NCBI GenBank assembly: GCA_029783825.1
Contig: JAREIK010000385.1
Coordinates: 4,694,501 to 4,758,500 of the forward strand
Source of the DNA: Sapria himalayana
Taxonomy: Eukaryota > Streptophyta > Magnoliopsida > Malpighiales > Rafflesiaceae
Direction: 5' to 3'
Length of the DNA stretch: 64,000 bases
Shown here: in pieces, positions 1 to 12,270 of the stretch
Numbering within the stretch: the first letter of the stretch is position 1
Layout: each line of letters begins with the position of its first letter
Notes under the pieces: generated by a model
Databases searched by the model: none
What the model was told of the DNA's origin: nothing
The model's input: only the letters and a program-made list of their open reading frames with translations
Program-made: the position numbers and the translations under genes

Positions 1-790
1 TTTAAAATATTAATTTTAGTGGGTGTACTAAATAATAATTTCCTTATGATAATTTCTACAAAAGAAAAGAGAGGAATATTATTGATTTTGATAATTAATT
101 TAAACCAACATTATTTATACTATTATTGATTTAAACCACCAACATGGTAAAAAAATGAGAAGAATAAGTTTTAAATGAACATAAATGAAATATAACAATT
201 CACCTTGAGAAACTAATTAAATTCTAATTTTTTGAAATCTCTAATACTAAATTCAAATTTGCATAGAAAGAACACATTTGTTGTACAAGATATTTCATCA
301 AAATCAATTGATAAACTAACTCTTCCCCATAGTACACTCATTCTGTAAGAACAAAAAAGAATATTATTTAGTATAAGAAATAATTATTGATAATACACAA
401 TAATATGATACCACTTTAAACTTATTCAAACTTAAATTTGCCTTTTATAAAATAAAACTATATTCGAGCAACATAAAATTTATTTGGAGCACAAAGAGCT
501 CAATAATATATTTCTTTATAAAATATTTAAACTTATACATAACATAGATAAATATTTATAACATATATATGTTTTAAACTATATATATGTATACGTTATA
601 TATTTAAACATTTCTATTTATGTTATAAATAGTTATGTATGATATTATATGTTATTAAATGTTAAAAAAAGTTTAACACACACACACATACACACACACA
701 CACACATAGAAAATACATTTATGTGTGAATAGTGTTTTTTGAAAATAATGATCATGTTGAACTCAATCAAACTCAATCAAAACATAAATA
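1..790. repeat. AT-rich dispersed repeat, copy 1
   Basis: This block aligns by eye, in the same orientation, with about 11,499-12,270. Shared landmarks in the same order are a 'taatattaattttagtggg' type start, 'aaaccaacattatttatact', 'aagttttaaatgaaca', a (TA)-rich centre with 'acatatatatgttttaaa', and 'aatagtgttttttgaaaata' near the end. The copies differ by many substitutions and small indels, so the duplication is old. No protein coding is visible. It could be an LTR-like or other non-coding repeat, or part of a larger segmental duplication cut by the window edge. Confidence 0.7.
676..707. repeat. (CA)n microsatellite
   Basis: Imperfect CA dinucleotide run interrupted once by TA, near the end of the first dispersed repeat copy. 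Confidence 0.9.
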
Positions 791-1845
791 GAAGAGGTCG
801 GAGGACTACTAACATGCTTTCCATGTAATAGACCACACATGATACATAATTATCTAAGCTGAGAATTTTTTTTTTTTTTTTTTTTTTTTGCATTTGTCCA
901 GGATGCAGAGGATATAAACAATGAGACTACTAAAACTGATTCAAATGTGTTGAATTGCATCAAATTTGATAAGAAATCAATGAGATAATGTCTTTTGATG
1001 ATTATGATTGTGTGGTTAGGGTAGATTTCCTTGTTCGGGTCAATATATTCTTACTATGACTTGTAAATTATCTTTGCATAATTAATTCTCATTATTAATA
1101 TGTTATCCAAGTAAGATGAGAAATGAGAAAACATAATAACACTCTTGATAGTAAAATTATTAAAAGGAATCACGCATAGCGAAATAACTTGTTTATTTTA
1201 AGTGATGTGATTAAGAAAAATGACTTAGCTTAAATGGAGATGTAATGTCACTCGAACTTCAAAAAAAATATTAACAAAATGAGAAGCAAAACACAAAATT
1301 GAGTTAGTTTCATATTTTCTATCACTAGTCAATGCTCTTATAAAATGGCACAACTAGAGCTCTAAAAGTCGAGGAAGCAAGTCAAGAAGCTAATTGATGT
1401 GGGATTCAACCAAATATCAAAAGCCCCTTGGAAATTATCTGTCTTTTTCCATCAAAAATATGATGGATCTCTCCAATTAAGTATTAGGTATTGAGCCCTC
1501 AACAAGTTGTTTGTGAATAAAAAAAAATATCATAATCTTCTTCTAGCTTATCCATTTCATCAACTTAGAAAGCTAAAATAGTTTACGAAAGTGGATATGT
1601 AATTGGATATTATCAAGTTTGGATAACTAAAGGTGTTGAGTCAAAAATTACTCGTGTCACTCATTATAGCTACATGAATATCTAGTAAAGTCTTTTAGGC
1701 CCGAAGATACTTATGCAGTATTTTGTACTCTCATGAACAAGATACTTCGACCTTTTCTTGATTGCATTGAAGTTGTGTACTTAGATGTAATTATACTTTA
1801 TTGCCAAACTCTTGGGCATCACTTAGATCATTTATGATAAATATC
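791..1845. other. AT-rich stretch without recognisable gene
   Basis: No reading frame or family signature could be supported on either strand. A poly-T tract of about 20 bases lies near 867-889. If the minus-strand Mutator pseudogene continues to the left, its extreme C-terminus would fall here, but it is not recognisable. Confidence 0.5.
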
Positions 1846-1849
1846 ATAA

Positions 1850-4740
1850 ATATTAAGTAAGAATGAATGATATGTGAAATGGAAGAAGTATATGTTGGTC
1901 TAAAAGGAAACCTAATTTTTTGACCATTTTATATAAAATGAGAATGATTCGAATGGATCTAGGAAAAATATAAGTCATTCTTGAGTGGGAGCTAATATGT
2001 AATAAGCCCTGTACATGGTCGTAAAGCATAATTTCCATCAAACCTTCCTTAACAACATGAGCCTAGATCTACATAACAACATACGGAATAAACTACTCAG
2101 TAGATACCAATCTATTATCACCTAGTTCCCTTATTGCAACAAAGTATCCATTGAGAGGGAAGTAGGTCAAATATACTAATACAATTACTCGTAGGCTTTG
2201 AGCTCTTTCTTGGATGCTGTTAAATACATCTGAAATATTAGTTGTCATTAAATGATATCTTTGACCTCCGTTGTGTGAAAGAGCCCATAACTAGAGTGGG
2301 ATAGCCTCTAGTCATTATAGTGTTTTAGAATTAATTCATCTAATTGTAATCATATACTTATTGAATTTGAGTTCAATACTCGCTAAAGTTACTCCATATA
2401 CCAAATTCTTCTAAGTATCGTCTTTGAACCAGATCATGAAATTGCTTACAAAATGGCACATGCAAATCATAAATAGGTAGATGGTGTAGCTCAACCAAGA
2501 TGAGAATCAGACATTGCTACCTTGATACCAGGATGTCAGTCAGATATAAAGCAAATTTTCATCCATTGAGTCACTGTATTTTTTATACATGCTAAGAATC
2601 ATCCCCAACTATCGGTATCTCGCTTTTTATAATTAAAAATGCCAATGAAAACAACTAATTATTTCAATCACATTTCATAACAATTAATAACTATCCTTTA
2701 TACTTCCCATATAAATGTGTACCCATCAATACTTATTATGGGACGATAATATTTGAACCCTTCAATAGATGGTTGCTGTATATGTAATTTATTTTTATTT
2801 AATAATCTGTTAGTATAACCAAATATCTTTTCTATTTTAATATTTTCATGTAAGTACAGGAAAGGAAATAATAAGAGGCCAGGGATGCAGCAGTAGCACA
2901 ATAACGGAGGTCCCGCTTCGGTTAAATGACCCGTATGTTTATTTTTAATATAAAATGATTTGTAATTTTTTTTTCATGTGGCTGTTTTGACTCGTTGAAC
3001 TGTTCATCATCCCTCTCTTCTCTCTGCGTGAATTTTCGCGACTGCTGTGTGCTACATACTATAAGATGTTTAGTTTTTTGTTTTAATCTGTAACACATAA
3101 GCATTTTCTGGTGGAGGTAGCTAGTCGTACTGAGCGACTAGTGAACCACGTTATTTTCGGTGTTGTTTTTTCTCATTTTTTGATTCTGTCGTGGATGCTT
3201 GCTGAATTGGGATCATATTGCTTGTTTTTCTGTGTTTTCTGTTGTTTCTGCTTTTAATCTCACTACCGTGGAAGCGCAATTACCCAACAATGGCTTTGAA
3301 TGACCATAACATGAGTTGGAATATCTCGGTGTTTGGCATATTAATTTCATGTGTTTTCCAAATAACCATACATCTAGGATTTGCTTGCTCAATGGCCAAG
3401 AATAAACATGCCAGGTCTGTATATGACTAAAATAAATTACCAAATAATGGTCTACTTTCATTATGCTTTCCATCCAATGCATTTTTGTATGATATTTGAT
3501 ATCCCTATTAATCTAACACGCTTGAATAGCAGTCATCGACAATGTAAATTATGCCTTAATTAATGTCTTTATATGACTAGCAAATAATTTTGAGTATAGC
3601 TGGTGATTTTCCCAGTTCAAATAAGGATTGACACAAGCATGTGACCTAGTATATTTGTTGATACCAAATAATGAAATAACTTTCACAACCATTGCATGAA
3701 GCTTCAATGGACAATGATATTCTTCCACCTTCTTACATCTTAAAACGAGTAATTTTTTGAGAATGCAACAATGATATTTGGTGTACTGTAATTGAATAAA
3801 TATTTGCAGCCTCTTGTAAATCAAGTTTCAAATTAAAAACTTGGCAAAAAAAGAAATATCTACTAGAATAACCGGTAGTATGCTGCAACTGTATTATCCA
3901 GATTTTCAACATGTTGAATTTGAGGTGTTGGTAGTGAGTGATAATTAACAGGGGATGACTTATCCACTGTCTCATCATTTGAGTGATTTGATACATCACA
4001 AGAGGGTGCTCATGCTAGGACATATATCCATTATTCATTCTCCAAAACTTAGTTAAATGTTCGAAAGAAGGATGCATGTCCATCAATGTCAACATCTTCA
4101 TCATCTCCATCACATTCATTATCAACATCTTCATCATACTCATCACTACCTTCTTCACCTGCATTGTCTTCATCATCTCCTTTTGGTCTAGTATCTGGTA
4201 CTGCATCAGTACTAGTCCCATAACTCTAGTTAGATTGTGCAATATTATAATTCTCACGAACAAATAAATCTAAATTGCCACCCACATATTATTTCATTTG
4301 TGCCCTGACTTGAACAAATTCAATAAATAGTTCAATTTCTTCAATGGTTGTTGTGTTGACCAGATTCAACATTTGCCACACACTATTTTCATCCCATATT
4401 GGAAAAAGTTGAAACCTAATTCCATTTATAAGATGATACTTATTATTGAGTACTAATTTGAACCTTCATTTATCAATATTTGTCCTTGAGTATATCTTAT
4501 CAATCAAATATTCAAACATGAATTCAACTGGTATATTTATTGGTACAATAATAGCTTTTTTCTCCTCATATGTGATATCTATTTTATTCCTCAATATTTG
4601 TCCATTAAAGTCACTTATCATGGGAATGCTGAAATAGACATATTTGACCTGTACAAAATGGTCCCAAATGAAATAAATAATATGAGAGGTCATTAGACTG
4701 ATATCAAATCAACTTTATCACAAACAAAACAATCAGAGTG
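1850..4740 (-). pseudogene. Mutator-like (MuDR) transposase pseudogene, minus strand
   Basis: Read from about 4,740 leftwards, broken translations follow the order of a plant MuDR transposase. First comes an N-terminal stretch with FQLFPIWDENSVWQML and IEELELF-like text. An acidic Asp/Glu tract follows (4,075-4,200), then a segment with HSNDETVDKSSP (about 3,960-3,990). The zinc-binding style HACVN...H block lies at about 3,560-3,700. The DDE core start IEGFKYYRPIISIDG (about 2,720-2,770) and the downstream ISDRHPGI-like text (about 2,540) come next, then a TTNISDVFNSIQERAQ block (2,150-2,270) matching the 'TSN..E..N' region. Many stops and frameshifts show it is dead. The family is clear; the element ends are not found. 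Confidence 0.8.
2900..3440. other. Insertion interrupting the Mutator pseudogene
   Basis: Between the HACVN...H block and the DDE core, MuDR proteins normally have only some tens of residues, but here more than 500 bases intervene that do not read as transposase. The segment is less AT-rich (for example 3,000-3,190, with 'ttcgcgactgctgtgtg' and 'gtcgtactgagcgactag'). The limits are approximate, no target duplication was identified, and its class is unknown. Confidence 0.45.
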
Positions 4741-6520
4741 TCCTCATTTTCAATCATTATGTAAATTTATCTTATTTTTGTTGTTCATATTTATATTTTT
4801 GAATGTTTTTTTTTATTATTTAAGAACTTTCTTCATTTTATACCTCCATAAATAATAATCGTATTACAACCAATTTTTTACCAGTTTGAGATTTTAAAAA
4901 ATTTTATAATTTACTATAGTATTTGAGTAATTTACAAGCCATCTTAAGGGTATAGGTTTTGTGGCCCATGGAGCAAATATAATAACACTGAGAAGCCATG
5001 ATATGCTACATCCATTACTTTATCACTCAAAGAAATTCAACTTGTGGATCACTTATTGTAATCGATCTTCTTTTCATGGCATGATGAGATATTAAAAAAC
5101 AAATCCAAAGTCGACCTCATAAAGAGTCTAAAAATATTTACTTTCCTAAACCCATTAAATGTTAAAAAACTCATAATAATGAAAATATCACTATTGATTA
5201 TTTAATTAGTTGCTTCTTATCTTTTCTATTGATAATTTTTTTAAAATTTTGGTCTTCAAAGAAGTACATCTTATCTATAAGATGTGGTGTACTACTCCAT
5301 AAAGTCAGTGACTTTGAAATTTTTAGGACCATATCTCAATAGTGGTAGTGGCCATTCTATTTATTTTTTATTTCTCTTTACTTGTATTTTAATCTATTGA
5401 TTTGAGAATATTCATTTTAAATAAGGTAAAATATATGGATTTGTACATTTTCATGAAAACTAATTGTCTAAGTATGGTAACATTTACAAATTATTTAAAT
5501 AGTATTTAATTATTATCATACCTAAAACACAATTATTTATTTTTATAATCTTTTTTCAATTAATTATTTTATATTTTTTTCCTTTGTTAAAATCAGCCAT
5601 ACTAGAAAACATAAATACAAAATGAGAAAAAAAAAGTACAAAATCAAACATCACAAATATAACTGATCATCATAAATGAGAAAAGTTCATAACACATAAA
5701 CCAAAATAGAAACAGAAAAAAAAAATAAATCATCTCCTAACATCATTAATTTCAACCACCATTACAAACAAACACATGAAAATAATTAAATGCAGGACAT
5801 GTCATTGTTTATTTGTTCCTTGCTATTTTCATGTCTTTATTTACAGAGAGACCAAATGATATGTTTTAACTAAGTTATTTTCTTAAAGTAAAAGAATGGA
5901 AGCTAAGTACCATATCATTGTAAGAGATTCATCTACAAAAAGACTTAGTAGTCCAACTTACTATAATTAAGTGCATAATAAATTATATATGAAAAGTGAA
6001 TACATTTTTTCAAGAATCTCTTCATATTCTTAGCTAACATGGTGCCATCTTGGGTAATCTTTTATATAATTAAAAAAAAAAAGAGGCCTTTAACTTTTAG
6101 TATCCCTTTTGTTGCCTTTAGGACCATGCTAAGATGAAAATGAGGAAAGAAAAGCCCTAGCATGAAAATTTAATTATAGCCAAATGTTGCCATTGTGGAT
6201 TATGGCATTTGATTTAATTCAAATGTAATCGTCTTCATTGCCAGCATTCATGCAACTTTGATCAATATACTTTATACAGTGAATTGATTTTATCTTTTTT
6301 ATTTTCAAATACTTTCTTTCCGTACAAAACTCTAATATATATATGCTCGTAAGTAGTGACCTGTAATACTCATTTCTTTTTCTTGGACTACATATCATCA
6401 TTTTGTTTCATTAAACTAATGACTCTCAAAGATAAATTAAATGATCTTCCTTCATTCAAGGATGTCTTGTGTAAATGATGTGACAATGTCAAGTCAAGGA
6501 GATGTCAAACTCCTTCATTT
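4449..6520. repeat. Tandem duplication of 2,072 bp, copy 1
   Basis: The sequence from 4,449 to 6,512 recurs at 6,521-8,584 with an offset of exactly 2,072 bases. The one difference I found is a T-to-A change in the T-rich tract near 4,812 versus 6,884; the homopolymer tracts I checked have equal length. Eight bases (6,513-6,520, CTTCATTT) sit at the junction and are not part of the homology, like filler DNA from end-joining repair; a similar CTTCATT occurs near 6,451. The unit starts inside the N-terminal part of the Mutator pseudogene, so that piece is present twice. No intact gene lies inside. Either a very recent duplication or an assembly artefact would explain the near identity. Confidence 0.95.
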
Positions 6521-8584
6521 AGTACTAATTTGAACCTTCATTTATCAATATTTGTCCTTGAGTATATCTTATCAATCAAATATTCAAACATGAATTCAAC
6601 TGGTATATTTATTGGTACAATAATAGCTTTTTTCTCCTCATATGTGATATCTATTTTATTCCTCAATATTTGTCCATTAAAGTCACTTATCATGGGAATG
6701 CTGAAATAGACATATTTGACCTGTACAAAATGGTCCCAAATGAAATAAATAATATGAGAGGTCATTAGACTGATATCAAATCAACTTTATCACAAACAAA
6801 ACAATCAGAGTGTCCTCATTTTCAATCATTATGTAAATTTATCTTATTTTTGTTGTTCATATTTATATTTTTGAATGTTTTTTATTATTATTTAAGAACT
6901 TTCTTCATTTTATACCTCCATAAATAATAATCGTATTACAACCAATTTTTTACCAGTTTGAGATTTTAAAAAATTTTATAATTTACTATAGTATTTGAGT
7001 AATTTACAAGCCATCTTAAGGGTATAGGTTTTGTGGCCCATGGAGCAAATATAATAACACTGAGAAGCCATGATATGCTACATCCATTACTTTATCACTC
7101 AAAGAAATTCAACTTGTGGATCACTTATTGTAATCGATCTTCTTTTCATGGCATGATGAGATATTAAAAAACAAATCCAAAGTCGACCTCATAAAGAGTC
7201 TAAAAATATTTACTTTCCTAAACCCATTAAATGTTAAAAAACTCATAATAATGAAAATATCACTATTGATTATTTAATTAGTTGCTTCTTATCTTTTCTA
7301 TTGATAATTTTTTTAAAATTTTGGTCTTCAAAGAAGTACATCTTATCTATAAGATGTGGTGTACTACTCCATAAAGTCAGTGACTTTGAAATTTTTAGGA
7401 CCATATCTCAATAGTGGTAGTGGCCATTCTATTTATTTTTTATTTCTCTTTACTTGTATTTTAATCTATTGATTTGAGAATATTCATTTTAAATAAGGTA
7501 AAATATATGGATTTGTACATTTTCATGAAAACTAATTGTCTAAGTATGGTAACATTTACAAATTATTTAAATAGTATTTAATTATTATCATACCTAAAAC
7601 ACAATTATTTATTTTTATAATCTTTTTTCAATTAATTATTTTATATTTTTTTCCTTTGTTAAAATCAGCCATACTAGAAAACATAAATACAAAATGAGAA
7701 AAAAAAAGTACAAAATCAAACATCACAAATATAACTGATCATCATAAATGAGAAAAGTTCATAACACATAAACCAAAATAGAAACAGAAAAAAAAAATAA
7801 ATCATCTCCTAACATCATTAATTTCAACCACCATTACAAACAAACACATGAAAATAATTAAATGCAGGACATGTCATTGTTTATTTGTTCCTTGCTATTT
7901 TCATGTCTTTATTTACAGAGAGACCAAATGATATGTTTTAACTAAGTTATTTTCTTAAAGTAAAAGAATGGAAGCTAAGTACCATATCATTGTAAGAGAT
8001 TCATCTACAAAAAGACTTAGTAGTCCAACTTACTATAATTAAGTGCATAATAAATTATATATGAAAAGTGAATACATTTTTTCAAGAATCTCTTCATATT
8101 CTTAGCTAACATGGTGCCATCTTGGGTAATCTTTTATATAATTAAAAAAAAAAAGAGGCCTTTAACTTTTAGTATCCCTTTTGTTGCCTTTAGGACCATG
8201 CTAAGATGAAAATGAGGAAAGAAAAGCCCTAGCATGAAAATTTAATTATAGCCAAATGTTGCCATTGTGGATTATGGCATTTGATTTAATTCAAATGTAA
8301 TCGTCTTCATTGCCAGCATTCATGCAACTTTGATCAATATACTTTATACAGTGAATTGATTTTATCTTTTTTATTTTCAAATACTTTCTTTCCGTACAAA
8401 ACTCTAATATATATATGCTCGTAAGTAGTGACCTGTAATACTCATTTCTTTTTCTTGGACTACATATCATCATTTTGTTTCATTAAACTAATGACTCTCA
8501 AAGATAAATTAAATGATCTTCCTTCATTCAAGGATGTCTTGTGTAAATGATGTGACAATGTCAAGTCAAGGAGATGTCAAACTC
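6521..8584. repeat. Tandem duplication, copy 2
   Basis: Second copy of the 2,072-bp unit. It ends at 'gatgtcaaactc'; after 8,584 it diverges from the equivalent position of copy 1, which defines the right boundary. It contains the second instance of the short minus-strand frames that look like parts of the decayed Mutator N-terminus and flanking DNA. Confidence 0.95.
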
Positions 8585-8640
8585 ATCATCTCAACTTAAT
8601 TGAAAAAAAATAACGTGGAAAGACACTTATATATGGGTTC

Positions 8641-8970
8641 CCTTATAGCCATATGATAGAAGCATGCCAGTATCGTTGTGTTGATTTTTGTTTGTTTGTG
8701 GAAGGCTATTACACTACTCAGTCCTATAATGACACATGGGCAACCCTTTTCCATCCAATATTAAATAAAGATGAGTGGCCTTTTTATGGTGGTCCGACGA
8801 TTGTATCACTTGATTCAATACAATGCATAGGAAGTGGACGTCCTAGATCAACCTAGTTGCATAATGAGATAAACATTAGGAATGAAAAATTTTCAATCAC
8901 ATGTGGGTTGTGCAAAAAACTGGGTCACAATTGTTGTTCTTGCAAAAACAAAAATCAAGTTTACTAAAAG
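8641..8970 (+). pseudogene. Mutator-like transposase C-terminal fragment
   Basis: The plus-strand translation reads YMIEACQYRCVDFCLFVEGYY, then a Tyr/Trp-rich spacer, a GSGRPRST motif, a stop, and then LHNEINIRNEKFSI followed by CGLCKKLGHNCCSCKNKN. That order, a SWIM-associated segment, then a GRPR linker, then a CX2CX4HX4C zinc knuckle, is the usual C-terminus of plant MuDR proteins. An in-frame stop at 8,854-8,856 shows decay. It is on the opposite strand from the nearby Mutator pseudogene, so it belongs to a second element or to an inverted part of the same one. Confidence 0.75.
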
Positions 8971-9269
8971 AATGTGCATGAATATATAAATGTAGTTGTT
9001 ACTATTATCTATGATTTGGTTCTCCTTACTGTGTACAGCACCTGCATTAAGCTAAAAGAAGGAAGGGTATGTTTTTTCTTTGTCCTTGTGAACCAAGACC
9101 TCGCCCAAACTTTTAATTAATTTTTTGATTTATGTATGAAATGGTATGATAATGATACTGGAAATGGTGTTAATTTTTTGTAGTGGAAGTTTTATTCCTT
9201 CCACATAGATTTATGGTGACATTTTAATTAATTCAAATGTTATCATCCACAACGGTGGTATTTTAATTA

Positions 9270-9800
9270 ATTCAAATGTCTAGCTTTTCCATGTCTTTAT
9301 TTACAAAAAGCTCAAAGGACATGTTAGAACTAAATTATTCTCTTGAAATAAAAAAAATGGAAGCAAAGTACTATAACATTGTAAGGGCTCCATTTACAAA
9401 AATACTTAGCAGCCCAACTTATTGAAATGAAGAGCATAATGAATTAAGTAGAAAACTACGTGAAAAGTAAACACATTTTTTCAAGAATCTTTTTACATGC
9501 CTAGCTAACACGGTGTCATTTTGGGTAATCATTAATATAATTAAAAAAAAGAGGCCTCTTAACTCTTAGTATTCCTTTTGTTGCTTTTAGGACAATGCTA
9601 AGAGAAAAAAAAGGAAAGAAAAGCCAGAGCATGCAAATTTAATTCAGCTAAGTGCCACCTTTGTGAATGATGGTATTTGAATTAATTAAAATGTCGCTAT
9701 TGTGGATAATGGCATTAGATTTAATTCAAATGTCGCCATCCTCGTTGTCGGTATTACACACTACTTTGGTCAATACTTTCTTCAACGAACTGATTTTATC
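9270..9800. repeat. Diverged older copy of part of the tandem unit
   Basis: This stretch aligns by eye with 7,900-8,340, the right half of the tandem unit. Shared blocks include 'catgtctttatttaca', 'aagtactataacattgtaag', 'cattttttcaagaatct', 'ctagctaacacggtg', 'aaaaaaaagaggcc' and 'gatttaattcaaatgt'. Divergence is substantial, unlike the two near-identical copies to its left. Confidence 0.75.
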
Positions 9801-11400
9801 TTTTTTATTTTCAAACACCCTATTTACGTGCAAAACTTGATATATTATCTCTTGAATTCTCAATTGTTAATAGAAATAGACAACAAGGGTGAAATGTTAT
9901 TTTCAAACTCAAACGAGACTCTAAAGTAAGTTTTTTGGCAAGACTTTCGTTTATAATTTCTAATAAAATACAACCAAGGAAAAGTTAACATGATGATACA
10001 ATAAAGCGGAAAAAAGTTCTTATAATCAACAACCCTTAATACCCACTAAAGGAGCATATAGAATAGTGATTAATAGAAAATTTAATTTCTATATTATTGA
10101 TATAATATGTTGTAGAAAAAAATATTAGGCAAATTTAGATAGATGATAAATTATTATTCATTGCATAGTAAATGTTATGTCTCATTAGTCAAGAAGTTGT
10201 AAAATAAGAATATATAAGGATATCTTGATTCCAAATAAGCTAAACCATATACTCATTCATCATTCTCAAGCACAGGTGAAATAGCAATATTACTTATCAC
10301 AAATAAGAAGTGATATAATACAGACATTAATTTTTTAAGTAGCCAAACTATTATGGGAGAATATTTTCATGAATTCTATCATTATATTTTAAAAAATAAA
10401 TAAAACTACGATAATTATGATAGTAATAGATATATTTGTTTAATAGCCAAATTATTCATCAAGAATACTCATCCACTACAAATAAATTATAATAATTATA
10501 TAGTTACATTTTAGATGAAACATTCCAAGTTAACTATATTAAATTTTAGTTTTGATACTAACGTATCCACTACAAATAAATAAATTAATATAAAAAATGC
10601 CCCATAAGAGATATACATAGGACATCATTGATGAATTGAGCCATATCAATGCATATTGCCTCTTATTATGATTATCCTCATGTCTAATGCAAATTTAAAT
10701 TGTGCTTCCACCTCTATTAGTCATAATCATCCTCATGTCTTCTACATTAGTTCTTTTTTATATAACAAATCATTATGATAGTAATATTTTATGCTATTAG
10801 TTATCTTATGCTAGTTCTCTTGTTCATGTTAGTAGTTTGAAGTCAAAATTTTGAAGAAACAAATAAAAATAGGAGAGTGGAAAATGAGTCGTTGTCTAGT
10901 ACACAAATTAGGAGGAAAAAACAATGAGGGACAAAGGGAAACATTAATTAAGAGAATAGCATTTCACAATAATAATTGAGGGAATTATGTTCTGTGGCAC
11001 CCACCACAAAATAATTACAAAAAAAAAGACCTAAAGATTGTAAGAAAAAATATATCAAAACATAAAATATTATATTAAAAAACCTAAAATCATAAAAATG
11101 ATTTGATCCCCCGCACAATTTCAGCTATTTTCAAAAAAAAAAAATAAAGGGTGGTTTTCAAATTCGAAAACTTTTCTTTTGAATTTGAAAATCATTTTCA
11201 AATTCAAAAAGTTGGTTCGAATTCCAATAAATGATTTTAGCTTTGTTTTTTTTTTTAATCTATAACTTTTATATATATATATGTATATATTCTAGATACT
11301 TACACATAAGTATATATAGATACTATACATACATATTTATATTTTTAGGTCATATAAACGTTTATGTTTATAAGTTATTTATATATGTGTATCTAAAACA
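9801..11400. other. AT-rich stretch, no gene seen
   Basis: No coding signature is recognised. Around 11,110-11,230 there are short inverted and direct 'ttcaaattcgaaaa' type words that recur near 26,370-26,480, suggesting a dispersed low-complexity repeat family. Confidence 0.5.
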
Positions 11401-11409
11401 TCTATATAC

Positions 11410-11476
11410 GTGTGTGTGTGTGTGTGTGTGTGTGTTTGTGTACATGTGTGTGTGTTTGTGTACATGTGTGTGTGTT
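11410..11476. repeat. (TG)n microsatellite
   Basis: A pure TG run of about 24 bases is followed by a two-fold repeat of a TG-rich unit containing 'tttgtgtacatg'. Confidence 0.9.
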
Positions 11477-11498
11477 AATTCCAAAACTACTTTTCAAA

Positions 11499-12270
11499 AT
11501 TTCTAAAATATTAATTTTAGTGGGGGTACTAAATCATAATTTTCCCATAATAATTTGTACATACAAATGACTATTATTGATTTTGATAATTATTTTAAAC
11601 CAACATTATTTATACTATGATTGATTTAGACCATCAACATAGTAAAAAAAAAAAATAAGGATAAGTTTTAAATGAACATTAATGAAATATGACAATTCTC
11701 CTTGAAGAACTAATTAAATTCTAGTTAGTTGTGCAATATATTTCATCAAAATCAACTCATAAACCAACACTTCCTCAACGTACACTCCTTTTGTAAGAAC
11801 AAAAAAAATATTATTTGGTATAAGAAATAATAATCAATAATACACACCAGTATGATAACATTTAAAATTTTTGCCAACTTAAAAATACCTTTTAAAAAAT
11901 AAAACTATATTTGAGCAATATATAATTTTAACTATTACATAACATATATAATATATATAACATATATATGTTTTAAATAATATATGTATATGTTATATAT
12001 ATGTGTGTGTGTGTGTGTTATATATTTTAATATTTATATTTATATTATATATAGTTATGTATGTTATTATATGTTTAAAACAATAAAACATGTTTAATAC
12101 ATAATATATATATATATATATATTGGAAAATACATTTTTTTTGTTAATAGTGTTTTTTGAAAATAATGTTCGTGTCAAAAAATAGTTTTGTGAACAATAT
12201 TTTTGAAAAAAAAAAGTATTTTTTGATATATTAATAATATTTTTGTAATAACGTTAAATTCAATCAATAC
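11499..12270. repeat. AT-rich dispersed repeat, copy 2
   Basis: Diverged direct copy of 1-790, with the same ordered landmarks. It contains an extra (TG)n tract at about 12,002-12,019 and a (TA)n tract at about 12,104-12,124 that copy 1 lacks. Confidence 0.7.

Noticed and set aside
11231..11506. 91-codon frame rich in Tyr, Ile, Cys and Val
   Set aside because: Produced by TA- and TG-repeat translation.
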